Shown here: positions 8,568 through 18,414 of the stretch, one piece after another
How positions within the stretch are numbered: position 1 is the first letter of the stretch
Layout: each line of letters begins with the position of its first letter
Origin: Actinobacteria bacterium HGW-Actinobacteria-2
Lineage (GTDB): Bacteria > Actinomycetota > Actinomycetes > Propionibacteriales > Propionibacteriaceae
Direction of reading: 5' to 3'
NCBI GenBank assembly: GCA_002841335.1
Contig: PHEY01000002.1
Coordinates: 248,001 to 312,000 of the forward strand
DNA: 64,000 bases
Position numbers and translations under genes: made by a program
Notes under the pieces: model-generated
What the model saw: only the letters and a program-made list of their open reading frames with translations
Told to the model about the DNA's origin: nothing
The model's database searches: none

Positions 8568-9825
8568 CGTCACCGAGCTTCTCCCCATCGACCCCGACAC
8601 CTTCAGACCCGCCACGCGCATGCCCGATCCCGGCGACACCCCCCGCGGGGCGCGGCGCAACGTCCGCGGGATGACCGCCCGGCAGCACTTCGACCTGATC
8701 GGTGCCGCCGTCGCCGGGGCGAGCCTGGCCACCCTGCTGTTCGGCTGGTTCGCGCCGCTGTCGGGAGCGATCGGCTGGGTGGTGGTGGCGTTCGTCAGCT
8801 TCCTGGGCCTGTACGTGCTGCTGGTCAGCCTGGACGCCGACCTGCAAGAGGTGATCGACCGGCTGACGGCCGTGCTGTTCGCCAGCGCGGGAGTGGTGCT
8901 GTTCGGGGCGCTGGCCTTCATCGTGGTCTACACCCTGACTCGTGGGCTGGACGCGCTCACCCACACCAACTTCTTCACCCAGACCATGCAGTTCGCCGGG
9001 CCACTGGACCCGCTGACCACCGGCGGGATCATCCACGCCATCGTCGGCACGCTGATCCAGATCGCCATCGCCTTGGCGATCGCGGTCCCGCTGGGTATCG
9101 GCACCGCTGTCTTCCTCAACGAAGTCGGCGGACGCTTCGCCCGCTTCGTCCGCACGGTCTCGGACGCGATGACCGCGCTGCCCTCGATCGTGGCCGGGCT
9201 GTTCGTCTACGCCGCGGTGATCCAGGGCGTCACCCACGAGCGTTCCGGCCTGGCCGCGGGCATCGCGATCACCGTGATGATGCTCCCGATCATCATTCGT
9301 TCCGCCGACGTGGTGCTCCGCCTGGTGCCGGGCAACTTGCGCGAAGCGTCCTACGGGCTGGGCGCCTCCCGCTGGCGCACCGTGTGGCACGTGGTGCTGC
9401 CGACTGCCCGCTCCGGCCTGGTCACCTCGGTGATCCTGGGCACCGCGCGCGGCATCGGCGAGACCAGCCCCGTGCTGCTCACTTCCGGGGTGACCGCAGC
9501 GATGAACACCAACCCGCTGTCCGGTCCGATGATCTCGCTGCCGCTGCAGGTCTTCGACTTCGTCCGCTCGCCGGAGCCGTCCATGGTGGCCCGGGGCTTC
9601 GGGGCTGCCGCCGTGCTGCTGGTGCTGGTGCTGGGTTTGTTCATGCTGGCCCGCACGCTGGGCGGACGGGCGCCGGGGGACCTGTCCGCTCGCCAGCGGC
9701 GAGCCGTCCAGGCCGCTTCGCGTCGCGACGTCCAACGCTTCGCGGCTCGCCACGCCCCGGCTGCGGTGGCTCAGCCCACCCTGCCCGACGCCCCGGCTCG
9801 CGCCACCCAAGGAGATCCTTCGTGA
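8560..9825 (+). CDS. pstA: Phosphate ABC transporter permease PstA (surface locus copy)
   Basis: Second membrane subunit of the importer, 421 residues. Two or three extra N-terminal helices precede the permease domain, as in other actinobacterial PstA. The motif VSDAMTALPSIVAGLFVYA and the EAA loop ASYGLGASRWRTVWHVVLP (about residue 262) followed by GIGETSPVL are clear. A basic, Ala/Pro-rich tail of about 50 residues (from RTLGGRAPGD) is unusual. The ATG at 8560 overlaps the pstC stop, and its own TGA overlaps the next gene's GTG. Confidence 0.92.
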   Translation: MTDVTELLPIDPDTFRPATRMPDPGDTPRGARRNVRGMTARQHFDLIGAAVAGASLATLLFGWFAPLSGAIGWVVVAFVSFLGLYVLLVSLDADLQEVIDRLTAVLFASAGVVLFGALAFIVVYTLTRGLDALTHTNFFTQTMQFAGPLDPLTTGGIIHAIVGTLIQIAIALAIAVPLGIGTAVFLNEVGGRFARFVRTVSDAMTALPSIVAGLFVYAAVIQGVTHERSGLAAGIAITVMMLPIIIRSADVVLRLVPGNLREASYGLGASRWRTVWHVVLPTARSGLVTSVILGTARGIGETSPVLLTSGVTAAMNTNPLSGPMISLPLQVFDFVRSPEPSMVARGFGAAAVLLVLVLGLFMLARTLGGRAPGDLSARQRRAVQAASRRDVQRFAARHAPAAVAQPTLPDAPARATQGDPS

Positions 9826-11435
9826 TTCGCAAGACCCTGCTCGCCGTCGTCTCCCTGAGTCTGTTGACGCTCTCGGCCCTTGCCGGCGGCTCAGCAACCA
9901 CTGCCCACGCCGACACCTACTTCCCGATCACCGGGACGGGGTCGACCTGGTCGCAGAACGCACTGGATCAGTGGCGGGCGAACGTGGCCAAGAACTACGG
10001 CATGCAGGTGAACTACTCCGGCACCGGGTCCTCCCAGGGACGCCGCGACTTCATCGCCGGCACCGTCGACTTCGCAATCTCCGAGATCCCCTTCCAGGCC
10101 AAACCCGAGGACGGATCGCCGCCGGAGAGCCCGTCGGTGGACTACGCCTACCTGCCGATCGTGGCCGGTGGCACCAGCTTCATGTACAACCTGAAGATCA
10201 ACGGCAAGCGGGTGACCAACCTGCGGCTGTCCGGCGCCAACATCGCCAAGATCTTCACCGGCGCGATCACCAACTGGAACGACCCGGCACTGCAGAAGGA
10301 CAACCCCGGCCTGGCCATGCCGAACAAGACCATCGTCCCGGTGATCCGCTCCGACGGCTCGGGTACGTCGGCGCAGTTCACCTTGTGGATGAGCAAGCAG
10401 TTCCCGTCGATCTGGAAGACCGGAATGACCTCGATGTTCCCGTCCTTCGGGAACGCCAAGGCGCAGAAGGGCTCCGACGGGGTCGCCGGTTACGTCTCCC
10501 AGAACTACGGCGAGGGTGCGATCACCTACGTCGAGTACTCCTACGCCAAGAAGTCCGGGTACCCCGTAGCCAAGGTGCTCAACGCCGCCGGCTACTACGT
10601 CGAACCCACGGCCTACTCCGTGGCCGTTGCCCTCACCCAGGCCCGGATCAACACCGACAAGGGCTCTGCCGCCTACCTCACCCAGATCCTCGACGGCGTC
10701 TACAACGCCAGCGACTCCCGCGCCTACCCGGTGTCGAGCTACTCCTACCTGATCGTGCCCACCGAGGTGAAGTCCGGTTCGATCTTCAACACCAACAAGG
10801 GCGCCACCTTGGCCGCGTTCACCCGGTACATGTTGTGTGAGGGCCAACAGCAGGCGGCCACTCTGGGCTACTCGCCGCTCCCGATGAACCTGGTGCAGGC
10901 CGGCTCGGACCAGATCACCCGCATTCCCGGCTCCGGGGGGACGGGCATCGACACCAGCAAGTGCAACAACCCCACCTTCAAAGCCGGTGACTCGCCGACG
11001 AAGAACCAGTTGGCGAAGATCGCGCCCTACCCGGCCGCCTGTGACAAGGAAGGCGCCAACCAGTGCACGACCGGCACCGGCGGTGCGGGTCAGGATACCC
11101 CGACCACCGGCAGCGGCACCGGCGGGTCGGCGAACAACACCCCCGGCACCACCCCGAGCACAAGCACCGGAAGCGGGAGCGGAACGGGAACCGGGAGCGG
11201 GACGACGCCGACCTCCGGTGGCGCCCCCGTGGTGGACGAGAACGGCAACGTGCTGTCCACCACCACCTCCGGCACCGGCCAGGCCGTCGCCACGCCGTTC
11301 ACCCTGCCGGCGCAAGGCGTGGGTGTGTCCCAGTGGCTGATGCTCGCCGCCGCACTCGGACTGATCGCTGCGGTGGTGCTGCCGCCGCTGCTCCTCCAAC
11401 GACTGCGGGCTGGCGGTGAGGGTGGCAATGCGTAG
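9822..11435 (+). CDS. pstS: Membrane-anchored PstS-like phosphate-binding protein
   Basis: Extracellular substrate-binding protein, 537 residues. GTG 9822 is preceded by a perfect AAGGAG and overlaps the pstA stop. There is a signal peptide (about 1-30) and then a PstS-type domain. Its phosphate-site motifs are GTGSTW near the start, TGSSQGRRDF, IFTGAITNWNDP, and RSDGSGT near residue 176. Unlike ordinary lipoprotein PstS, no lipobox Cys is seen. Instead a Gly/Thr/Ser linker (about 420-490) leads to a C-terminal transmembrane helix (WLMLAAALGLIAAVVLPPLL) and a short basic tail. The protein should therefore be tethered by its C-terminus. Confidence 0.85.
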   Translation: MIRKTLLAVVSLSLLTLSALAGGSATTAHADTYFPITGTGSTWSQNALDQWRANVAKNYGMQVNYSGTGSSQGRRDFIAGTVDFAISEIPFQAKPEDGSPPESPSVDYAYLPIVAGGTSFMYNLKINGKRVTNLRLSGANIAKIFTGAITNWNDPALQKDNPGLAMPNKTIVPVIRSDGSGTSAQFTLWMSKQFPSIWKTGMTSMFPSFGNAKAQKGSDGVAGYVSQNYGEGAITYVEYSYAKKSGYPVAKVLNAAGYYVEPTAYSVAVALTQARINTDKGSAAYLTQILDGVYNASDSRAYPVSSYSYLIVPTEVKSGSIFNTNKGATLAAFTRYMLCEGQQQAATLGYSPLPMNLVQAGSDQITRIPGSGGTGIDTSKCNNPTFKAGDSPTKNQLAKIAPYPAACDKEGANQCTTGTGGAGQDTPTTGSGTGGSANNTPGTTPSTSTGSGSGTGTGSGTTPTSGGAPVVDENGNVLSTTTSGTGQAVATPFTLPAQGVGVSQWLMLAAALGLIAAVVLPPLLLQRLRAGGEGGNA

Positions 11436-13899
11436 CCGTCGCCGTCCCGCGCTCGCCGGGCTGGCCGGACTCGGGGTGCTGCTCGCGTCCGGGATGCTGG
11501 CGCTGGATCCGAGCCCGGCGCACGCCGAGGTGTCCACCCCGGCCGCCACCAGTTCGGCCAAGACCGTGTCAGCGTCCAGCTACGACCCCGATGTGGCTCA
11601 CGCACCGATGCCGGACCTGGCCGTCACGGTGTCGCAGACCCGCGACCTGATCCAGCAAGGGCTCACGGTGAGTTGGACCGGCGGAAAGAAGTCGACGATC
11701 CCCAGCCAACAGACCGGTGGCACCAACTACCTGCAGATCTTCCAATGCTGGGGTGACGACCCCGCCGACTCGACCCGTCCGGACCGCCGGACCTGCCAGT
11801 ACGGCGGACTGAACTCCGTCGGTGCGCGCCGCACGTCCACCCGCTCCAGCGAGGACGCCGTGGCACCGGAGGATCAGCCCTACACCACGATCAGCCCTGG
11901 CTGGTGGGAACCGACGCAGACCTCGATTCCGTTCACCTCGGCCACCGGCAAGACGCTGGCCCCGATCGTCGACCGGCAGAAGGTGACCGACCCGCCCGAC
12001 CTCAGCAACAACGAGTTCTATACTAAGTACACGACCAATGAGGTCAGCTGGGCCGGCTCCAGCACCGCCGGTGAAGGGTCGATCAGCTTCGAGCTGCAGA
12101 CCGATCAGCAATCACCAGGGCTGGGCTGCGGGCGGGCGATCAACCAGGGCGGCTCCGTCACCGGCCAGTCGTGCTGGCTGGTCGTCGTGCCCCGCGGCAC
12201 CACCGACGCCGACGGCGGCGACAACACCTCCTCGGGTCTGCTGTGGCAGACCTGGAAGCACCTGCTCGCCTTCAAGCTCGACTTCCGTCCGGTCGGCGTG
12301 CAGTGCAAACTGGGCGCCGCCGAACGTCAGCTCTCCGGCAGCGAACTGATCTCGACCGCGGTCGGGCAGTGGCAGCCGAAGCTGTGCAACGCCCGCGGTG
12401 GCGCGATCTTCTCCCTGCTCACTGGACCGGAATCGGACGCGGCCCTGGCCGCCAACGGCACCGAACCCGCACCACTGGCGCTCACCTCGCGGGCGCTGCC
12501 CTCGGGCACCACCGACAACCTGACCTATGCCCCGATCGCGCTCACCGGCCTTTCCATCGCCTTCGCCGTGGATGAACTGCCCAAGGCCGACGGCTCGGTG
12601 CCCTCCGACGTCCTGGCCCGAGCGCGGCAGCGACTCACCAACCTCAAGCTCAACCCGCGCCTGCTGGCCAAGCTGCTCACTGCGTCCTACACCGACGCGG
12701 TGCCCAGCGGAGCAGACAAGTCCCACCTGTCCGGGTCACGCAACCTGACTACCGATCCGGAGTTTCTGTCGATCAACGACAAGGAATGGCAGTACCTCGC
12801 GATCGCCGGCGTAGGAGTGAGCGACCTGCAGATGCCCTTGGGACGCTCCGACGCCGCCGACGCGGTGTGGCGCTACATCATGTCCGACCCGGCCGCGGTC
12901 GACTTCCTCAACGGGGTTCCCGACAAGTGGGGCATGAAGGTCAACCCGAACTACTCGACCAACCCGCGGGTGAACCCGGCGGGAGTCGGCATGACCTACC
13001 CCACCGACACCTTCCCCAAGGCGGACCCGGTGACCTACCCCGGCACCTCCGTGCGTCACTTCGCCGACGCGGTCAACCTGGTCACCTGGCGCCCCTACGC
13101 CAACAGCCTGGACACCTCCGGCTACCTGGTGTTGCGCGGCGACCCCCAGGCCCTCGGCCCGTGGGACGACATGGCCACCCCACCGAAGTTCAGCAAGGGT
13201 GATCGCGGCCTGATCGGCGAGCAGGCCGTCCTCGGGGTGACCGACACCGGCGCCGCAGCGCGGTACCAGGTGCTGCAGGCCTCCTTGCTCAACGCGGCCG
13301 GCGCGTATGTCGCGCCGACCACCGAGTCGATGAAGGCTGCAGGCGCCCTGATGACCGCAAACCCTGACCAGAAGCAGGTCGTCCAACTCGACCCGGCCGC
13401 AGCCGCGGTGACCACCGCGACCGCCGCCTACCCGCTCACCGTGCCCGTGTATGCCGCCGCGAACCCGGCGATGACCAGCGCTCAACTGCGCACGTCCTAT
13501 GCCGACTTCATCACCTTCGCAGTGACCACGGGGCAGACGCCGGGTACCGGTGACGGTCAGCTTCCTGAGGGCTTCGCTCCGCTGCCGGCCGCGTGGAAGA
13601 CCCAGGCGCTCGACGCGGCGAAGAAGCTCCGCACCGGCGTCGCCCAGCCCACGCCCAGCCCCAGTCCGAAGCCGAGCAGCGCACCGGCGGCCCCGGCGCC
13701 GTCGAACGCCCCGGCACCGTCACCGTCCACGCCGTCGAGCACCCCGACGCCGTCTCCGTCACCCACGCCAGGACCGGTGACCCCGGACGACCCGGCCGTG
13801 GGCGCCTACCAGGTGTTGATTCCCGCCGGAGCGGCGGTTGGTGTTTCTGCGGCCGTCACCGTGCCGTTGCTCGCTCGTTTCCGCAGGCGGCTTGGATGA
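11428..13899 (+). CDS. Large membrane-anchored protein with a PstS-like (periplasmic-binding) fold
   Basis: An 823-residue exported protein with a signal peptide ending near AHAEVS. The segment LTGLSIAFAVDELP followed by NLKLNPRLLAKLLTASYTD matches the hinge and TG-x-I-T-x-W region of PstS-type binding proteins. The strict RSDGSGT phosphate loop was not found, so the ligand is uncertain. The C-terminus is a roughly 50-residue Pro/Ser/Ala linker (PSPSPKPSSAPAAPAP region) and a transmembrane helix with an RFRRRLG stop-transfer tail. ATG 11428 is chosen for the GAGGGTGG upstream; the first eight bases overlap the preceding gene. It may be a second surface receptor or a scaffold. Confidence 0.65.
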   Translation: MRSRRRPALAGLAGLGVLLASGMLALDPSPAHAEVSTPAATSSAKTVSASSYDPDVAHAPMPDLAVTVSQTRDLIQQGLTVSWTGGKKSTIPSQQTGGTNYLQIFQCWGDDPADSTRPDRRTCQYGGLNSVGARRTSTRSSEDAVAPEDQPYTTISPGWWEPTQTSIPFTSATGKTLAPIVDRQKVTDPPDLSNNEFYTKYTTNEVSWAGSSTAGEGSISFELQTDQQSPGLGCGRAINQGGSVTGQSCWLVVVPRGTTDADGGDNTSSGLLWQTWKHLLAFKLDFRPVGVQCKLGAAERQLSGSELISTAVGQWQPKLCNARGGAIFSLLTGPESDAALAANGTEPAPLALTSRALPSGTTDNLTYAPIALTGLSIAFAVDELPKADGSVPSDVLARARQRLTNLKLNPRLLAKLLTASYTDAVPSGADKSHLSGSRNLTTDPEFLSINDKEWQYLAIAGVGVSDLQMPLGRSDAADAVWRYIMSDPAAVDFLNGVPDKWGMKVNPNYSTNPRVNPAGVGMTYPTDTFPKADPVTYPGTSVRHFADAVNLVTWRPYANSLDTSGYLVLRGDPQALGPWDDMATPPKFSKGDRGLIGEQAVLGVTDTGAAARYQVLQASLLNAAGAYVAPTTESMKAAGALMTANPDQKQVVQLDPAAAAVTTATAAYPLTVPVYAAANPAMTSAQLRTSYADFITFAVTTGQTPGTGDGQLPEGFAPLPAAWKTQALDAAKKLRTGVAQPTPSPSPKPSSAPAAPAPSNAPAPSPSTPSSTPTPSPSPTPGPVTPDDPAVGAYQVLIPAGAAVGVSAAVTVPLLARFRRRLG

Positions 13900-13919
13900 G
13901 CGCGCAGAAGACAGATTTC

Positions 13920-13955
13920 GGGGCGGGGTTCACATTGCCACGATCCCCCCGCCCC
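13920..13955 (+). terminator. GC hairpin between two binding-protein genes
   Basis: GGGGCGGGG (13920-13928) pairs perfectly with CCCCGCCCC (13947-13955) around an 18-base loop that contains GTTCACA. It starts 20 bp after a stop codon and ends 56 bp before the next start. It could attenuate read-through or protect the upstream mRNA end, so that the secreted binding protein is expressed at a different level. Confidence 0.4.
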
Positions 13956-14011
13956 GTGGACCGGCCGCGACCGCGGCAGGCCCCGCATTGCAAGGAAAGG
14001 ATCCTTACCCA

Positions 14012-15109
14012 ATGAAACTTACCAAGCCTTTGGTTCTCGGGCTGGCGGCAGGGCTGGCCGTGACGGCACTCGCCGTCGGCGCCCCCGCATTCTCCGATCC
14101 GGTCTCGAACAGCTACGTCCTGGTCGGTTCCGACACTCTGCAGGACTCCGCCAATGCCCTGGTCAACGGCACCGACGTCACCGGCGCCCGGGTACGCATC
14201 AAGGCTGCCGGCGCGAGCCTGGCCAACTACGACGCCTTCCCCACCACCGGGGCCGGCAGCAGCATCCAGACCAAGCCGGGCGGTGTCTTCTTCCCCCGTC
14301 CGTCGGGTTCCGGCGCCGGCGTGAACGCCCTGAAGGCCTCGATCAACGGCACTACCTACCTCACCAGCGCCCAGGCGATCACCGGCCAGGTCGACATCGC
14401 TCGGTCGTCGTCCGGCCCCGGCAACAACGCCAACGACAACGGCCTGCTCGCCTATGTGCCCTACGCCCGTGACGGTGTCGCCTACGCCTACCGTGGCGAT
14501 GCGAAGCTGGCCAACCTGACCACCGATCAACTCAAGGCGATCTACCAGGGCACCCTGACCTCGGTCGACGGCGTGACCGTAAAGCCGCTGATTCCGCAGG
14601 CCGACTCCGGCACCCGCAAGTTCTTCCTCTCTGCGATCGGCGCGACCTGCGCCCTCACCGACGGCTCCTGCACCACCAGCGCCTTGGCCGAGAACGACGC
14701 CTCCGTGCTGAAGGAAGACGGCAACATCATCCCGATCTCCGCCGGTAGCTGGATCGCCCAGTCCAATGGCGTGGCCCCGAGCACCATCCCCACCGACGGA
14801 AGCGTCAAGCTGGGCTCGCCGGACGGCACCGCCCCGTTCAACGGAACCGGGACCAACCTGGTGCCGAACGCCACCTTCTACAACACCATCTACGGCCGCG
14901 ACACCTACCTGGTCGTCGAGCGCGCCCGGATCACCCCCGGCAACGGCAAGTACGACCCGGCCTTGTTCAACCTGATGGATCAGTCCTCTGCGACCAGCCT
15001 GACCAACTTCATCACCACTCCGGATGCTGCCGGTGCGGTGAAGCAGAAGTTCGGGTTCGTCGCCCCGAAGTCGACCGCGGTCATCTTCGCCTACGCGACG
15101 TTGTCCTGA
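14012..15109 (+). CDS. Secreted PstS-family substrate-binding protein
   Basis: A 365-residue exported protein with a signal peptide of about 30 residues (basic MKLTK start, Ala/Leu core). It has a single PBP-like domain with GSDTLQDSAN near residue 39, LTTDQLKAIYQGTLTSVDGV (the PstS-type TG-x-I region) and ADSGTRKFFL near 197, which sits where PstS has its RxDxSGT phosphate loop. It has neither a lipobox nor a C-terminal helix, so it should be free or bound through partners. The ATG at 14012 has AAGGAAAGG about 10 bp upstream. Phosphate or an organophosphate is the likely ligand given its neighbours, but this is inference. Confidence 0.75.
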   Translation: MKLTKPLVLGLAAGLAVTALAVGAPAFSDPVSNSYVLVGSDTLQDSANALVNGTDVTGARVRIKAAGASLANYDAFPTTGAGSSIQTKPGGVFFPRPSGSGAGVNALKASINGTTYLTSAQAITGQVDIARSSSGPGNNANDNGLLAYVPYARDGVAYAYRGDAKLANLTTDQLKAIYQGTLTSVDGVTVKPLIPQADSGTRKFFLSAIGATCALTDGSCTTSALAENDASVLKEDGNIIPISAGSWIAQSNGVAPSTIPTDGSVKLGSPDGTAPFNGTGTNLVPNATFYNTIYGRDTYLVVERARITPGNGKYDPALFNLMDQSSATSLTNFITTPDAAGAVKQKFGFVAPKSTAVIFAYATLS

Positions 15110-15138
15110 TCGTCGGCGACCAACAGAACAGGAAGCTC

Positions 15139-16557
15139 ATGAAGCTCAACAAGTTCCATCGCCTGGCTGCGGCCGGCGTGATTGCGGGACTACTCGGACT
15201 GGCACTGCCGGCCGCGCTGGTTCAGGCCGCCGACACCCCGTCGTTCCCCGCCGGCTCAGCCGGCGACGTGTACCTGGTGAACGGCAAAACCAACCAGGTC
15301 TACGCCGCCGGTAGCGAGCTGGCCTGGGACGAGACCCAGGGCGTGTTCCTCTCGGCGACCTCGGTGGCCTCGACGCCGGCCGATTCGGCCGCCTACGAGG
15401 CACTGCGGCTGCCGGCTCCGACCGACGGCGCGACCACCGCGACCACCTTCCTCGCGGCCCCCGGCCATGAGGCCACGGTGGCCGACTGGAAGGCCTACTC
15501 CGATCCGGTCCCGCTGAACAGCAAGGGTGTGCTGCTGCCGCAGGTCACCCCGTCCTACCAGGCCTATGGCGCTGGGCTCGCTGACGGGCTCGGTGCGCTG
15601 GCGGTCAAGGCGACCGGTGGCACCTACAGCCTGGGCGTCGCCTACCTCAAGGGCTCGACCGTGGTGAAGACCTACTACACCACGATTGCGGTCACCAGCG
15701 GCTCGGGAGCGTTCAAGTTCGCCACCCCGGGTGCGGTCAAGACCGCCAGCAGCACTGCGCTGGCCGCTGCACCGACCTCGTCGACGTTCGGCACCGAGGT
15801 GACGCTGACCGCGACGGTGAGCCCCTCGGCGGCCACCGGGTCGGTGGACTTCTACGAGGGCTCGACCAAGCTGGGGACCGGTTCGCTGGCCAGCGGCGTG
15901 GCGTCCTTCTCCACGTCCGCACTGACGGTGGGCAGCCACACCGTGAAGGCGGTCTACGCCGGTGACGACACCTACGCCACGTCCACCTCGGCCAATGCCA
16001 CGGTGACCGTGACCGGGGCGACCTTCACCGCCGCGACCCCGACCATCTCCGGGACGGTCTCGGCGGGCAACACCGTCACCGCCGTCCCCGGTACCTGGAC
16101 GCCGGCCCCGACCACCACCACCTACGCGTGGCTGTTGGACGGCGCTGCCATCGCCGGGGCGACCAGCCCCACCCTGGTGGTCAACGCCGAATGGGGTGGC
16201 AAACAGCTCGCGGTGTCGGTGACCGGATCGAAGAACGGCTACGCCACCGCAACCAAGACCTCGGCTGCCATCGCGGTGCCGAAGTCGAGCTTCACCAAGT
16301 CCAGCACGCCCACGATCAGCGGCACCGCGAAGGTCGGCAAGACCCTCAAGGCCAAGGCGGGCATCTGGTCCCCCACGGCAGCGTTCAGCTACCAGTGGTA
16401 CGCGAACGGCAAGGCGATCAAGGGCGCGACCAAGTCGAGCTACAAGATCGCGAAGTCCTACAAGGGGAAGAAGCTCACCGTGAAGGTGACTGCTTCCAAG
16501 GCCGGCTACGACTCCAAGTCGCGCACGTCGAAAGCGACCAAGAAGGTAGCCAAGTGA
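15139..16557 (+). CDS. Secreted Ig-like domain protein
   Basis: 472 residues with a signal peptide (about 1-31). An N-terminal domain of unknown type (about 32-200) is followed by a bacterial Ig-like domain (FGTEVTLTATVSPSAATGSV ... GSHTVKAVYAGDDTYATST, about 210-295). Two related Ig-like modules follow, one containing TYAWLLDGAAIAGATSPTL and the other YQWYANGKAIKGATKSSYKI, then a Lys-rich end. The last module is homologous to the C-termini of both LRR proteins in this locus. It lies 29 bp after the secreted binding protein, with AGGAAG upstream of its ATG. A structural or adhesive surface role is likely. Confidence 0.75.
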   Translation: MKLNKFHRLAAAGVIAGLLGLALPAALVQAADTPSFPAGSAGDVYLVNGKTNQVYAAGSELAWDETQGVFLSATSVASTPADSAAYEALRLPAPTDGATTATTFLAAPGHEATVADWKAYSDPVPLNSKGVLLPQVTPSYQAYGAGLADGLGALAVKATGGTYSLGVAYLKGSTVVKTYYTTIAVTSGSGAFKFATPGAVKTASSTALAAAPTSSTFGTEVTLTATVSPSAATGSVDFYEGSTKLGTGSLASGVASFSTSALTVGSHTVKAVYAGDDTYATSTSANATVTVTGATFTAATPTISGTVSAGNTVTAVPGTWTPAPTTTTYAWLLDGAAIAGATSPTLVVNAEWGGKQLAVSVTGSKNGYATATKTSAAIAVPKSSFTKSSTPTISGTAKVGKTLKAKAGIWSPTAAFSYQWYANGKAIKGATKSSYKIAKSYKGKKLTVKVTASKAGYDSKSRTSKATKKVAK

Positions 16558-16570
16558 GGAATGGTCAGGC

Positions 16571-17500
16571 TTGACGACCACCGTTGAAGCACGGAAGCCG
16601 CGGACGGGCACCCAGCCCGTCCGCGGACTTCCCGCGTCCCGTCTTACTCAACTCAGCCCCCGCGACCGGCTCCTGCAGGCCGTGCTGGTGATGGTTGCCG
16701 CCGTCATGATCGGCCTGCTGGTCAACCTCGCCGGGCTCAGCCAACTGCAACACACCATCGCCCAACAGAACCTCCGCTCGGGTTTCGCCGAGGCCCTGGC
16801 CGCCGGCACCGCGCCGGTCAGCGAGGGTGACGTCGACAACGTCCTGCTGACCGATGGCACTCCCGTCGCGCAGCTACGGATCCCTGACCTCGGCATCGAC
16901 GAAACGGTGGTCGAGGGCACCACCTCTGGCGACCTGACCGCTGGTGTGGGACACCGGCGCGACAGCGTCCTACCGGGCCAGGAAGGGGTCAGCGTGCTGC
17001 TCGGACGAGCCAGCGCGTACGGCGGACCCTTCGCCCGAATCGCCCAACTGACCCCCGGCGCCCTCTTTACGGTCATCACCGGCCAAGGCGAGCAACAGTT
17101 CCGCGTGCTCGACGTCCGCTACGCCGGCCAGAACGCGCCCAATGTGATCGCGCCCGGGGCGTCCCGGCTGGTGCTGGTGTCGGCGCGGGGCTGGCCGTAC
17201 ATGCCGTCCGGTCTGGTGCGGGTGGATGCCGAACTGGTCTCCAAGACCCAGCCCGCCGGTACCCGCCAGACCACCCCCAAGACCCTGCCCGCCGCCCACC
17301 GCGAGCTCACCGTCGACACCAGCACCGTGTGGATGTTGGTGTTCGCGCTGCAGTTCCTGGTCGTGGCCGAGTTGGGCGCGGTGTGGTCGTGGCGCCGTTT
17401 CGGCGGCGCGCGCACCTGGGTGGTGTTCACCCCCGTGCTGCTGTTGTCCGGGTTGCTGGTCGCCGACCAGGTGACCCGGTTGCTTCCCAATCTGATCTAG
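16571..17500 (+). CDS. Sortase-fold membrane protein lacking the catalytic His and Cys
   Basis: A 309-residue membrane protein starting at TTG 16571 (no better start in the 13-bp gap). There is one transmembrane helix at about 34-55, an extracytoplasmic sortase-like domain (about 95-225), and two C-terminal helices (252-274, 283-300). The class E-like sortase landmarks are recognisable: [30 protein letters not shown] and [14 protein letters not shown]. But the usual GHR motif is GRA (Arg146 for the catalytic His) and the usual LVTC is LVSA (Ala205 for the nucleophile Cys). The Arg of the active site (R217, LVRVDAEL) remains. Transpeptidase activity is therefore not expected; a scaffold or receptor role is inferred. 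Confidence 0.75.
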   Translation: MTTTVEARKPRTGTQPVRGLPASRLTQLSPRDRLLQAVLVMVAAVMIGLLVNLAGLSQLQHTIAQQNLRSGFAEALAAGTAPVSEGDVDNVLLTDGTPVAQLRIPDLGIDETVVEGTTSGDLTAGVGHRRDSVLPGQEGVSVLLGRASAYGGPFARIAQLTPGALFTVITGQGEQQFRVLDVRYAGQNAPNVIAPGASRLVLVSARGWPYMPSGLVRVDAELVSKTQPAGTRQTTPKTLPAAHRELTVDTSTVWMLVFALQFLVVAELGAVWSWRRFGGARTWVVFTPVLLLSGLLVADQVTRLLPNLI

Positions 17501-17511
17501 CTGGAGTCACT

Positions 17512-18411
17512 GTGACCTTGAACCACGACCTGCCCACTGAGCTGCTGCCGCAGACGCCGTATCGGCCGAGTTTCGCCGTAGCCGACGCGGCCACGGCGGT
17601 GATGCCCGCCGTCGACGCGGTCGGCGCCTCCTCGTCGCTGTCGGGGCTGCAGGCGAACAACATCTCGGCCTGGTTCGGCGACCATCTGGTGCTCGATCGG
17701 GTCAGTCTGGACATGTCGGCCGGTCAGATCACCGCCTTGATCGGCCCCTCAGGCTGTGGCAAGTCGACCTTTCTGCGCATCCTGAACCGGATGCATGAGC
17801 TGGTCCCGTCGGCATCGATGGCCGGTGAGGTTCTACTCGACGGGGACGACATTTACGACCGCAGCCACCGCCTGGTGGACGCCCGCAAACACATCGGCAT
17901 GGTCTTTCAGAAGCCCAACCCGTTCCCGGCGATGTCGATCTACGACAACGTCCTGGCCGGGCTGAAGCTCACCGGGGTCAAGGCCGGACGCGACGAACGC
18001 GACGGCCTGGTCGAGACCAGCCTGATTCGCGCCGGGTTGTGGAAAGAGGTGCGTGACCGGCTGCGTCAGCCCGGCGGCGGGCTGTCCGGTGGCCAGCAGC
18101 AGCGGTTGTGCATCGCCCGATCGTTGGCCGTGCAGCCCAAAGTGCTGCTGATGGACGAGCCGTGCTCGGCCCTCGATCCGACGTCCACCCGGGTCATCGA
18201 GGACACCATGCTCGAGCTGCGTCACCAGGTGACCATCGTGATCGTCACCCACAACATGCAGCAGGCTCAGCGGGTCTCCCAGCAGTGCGCGTTCTTCCTG
18301 GCCGCGCAGGGACAGCCTGGGGTGATCGTCGAACACGGCGACACCGAGGCGATGTTCGGCGAACCGCAGGACCCACGCACCTTCGACTACGTCAACGGCC
18401 GGTTCGGCTGA
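17512..18411 (+). CDS. pstB: Phosphate ABC transporter ATPase PstB (surface locus copy)
   Basis: Cytoplasmic ATPase that powers the PstCA permease. 299 residues: Walker [11 protein letters not shown]-loop [13 protein letters not shown] (typical PstB), signature [14 protein letters not shown], Walker B VLLMDEP and D-loop SALDPTST, H-loop [10 protein letters not shown]. An N-terminal extension of about 45 residues without recognisable motifs precedes the ABC domain and is absent from the second copy at 58398. GTG 17512 has CTGGAG upstream. The gene is separated from its permeases by five genes, an unusual order for pst. Confidence 0.93.
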   Translation: MTLNHDLPTELLPQTPYRPSFAVADAATAVMPAVDAVGASSSLSGLQANNISAWFGDHLVLDRVSLDMSAGQITALIGPSGCGKSTFLRILNRMHELVPSASMAGEVLLDGDDIYDRSHRLVDARKHIGMVFQKPNPFPAMSIYDNVLAGLKLTGVKAGRDERDGLVETSLIRAGLWKEVRDRLRQPGGGLSGGQQQRLCIARSLAVQPKVLLMDEPCSALDPTSTRVIEDTMLELRHQVTIVIVTHNMQQAQRVSQQCAFFLAAQGQPGVIVEHGDTEAMFGEPQDPRTFDYVNGRFG

Positions 18412-18414
18412 GTC

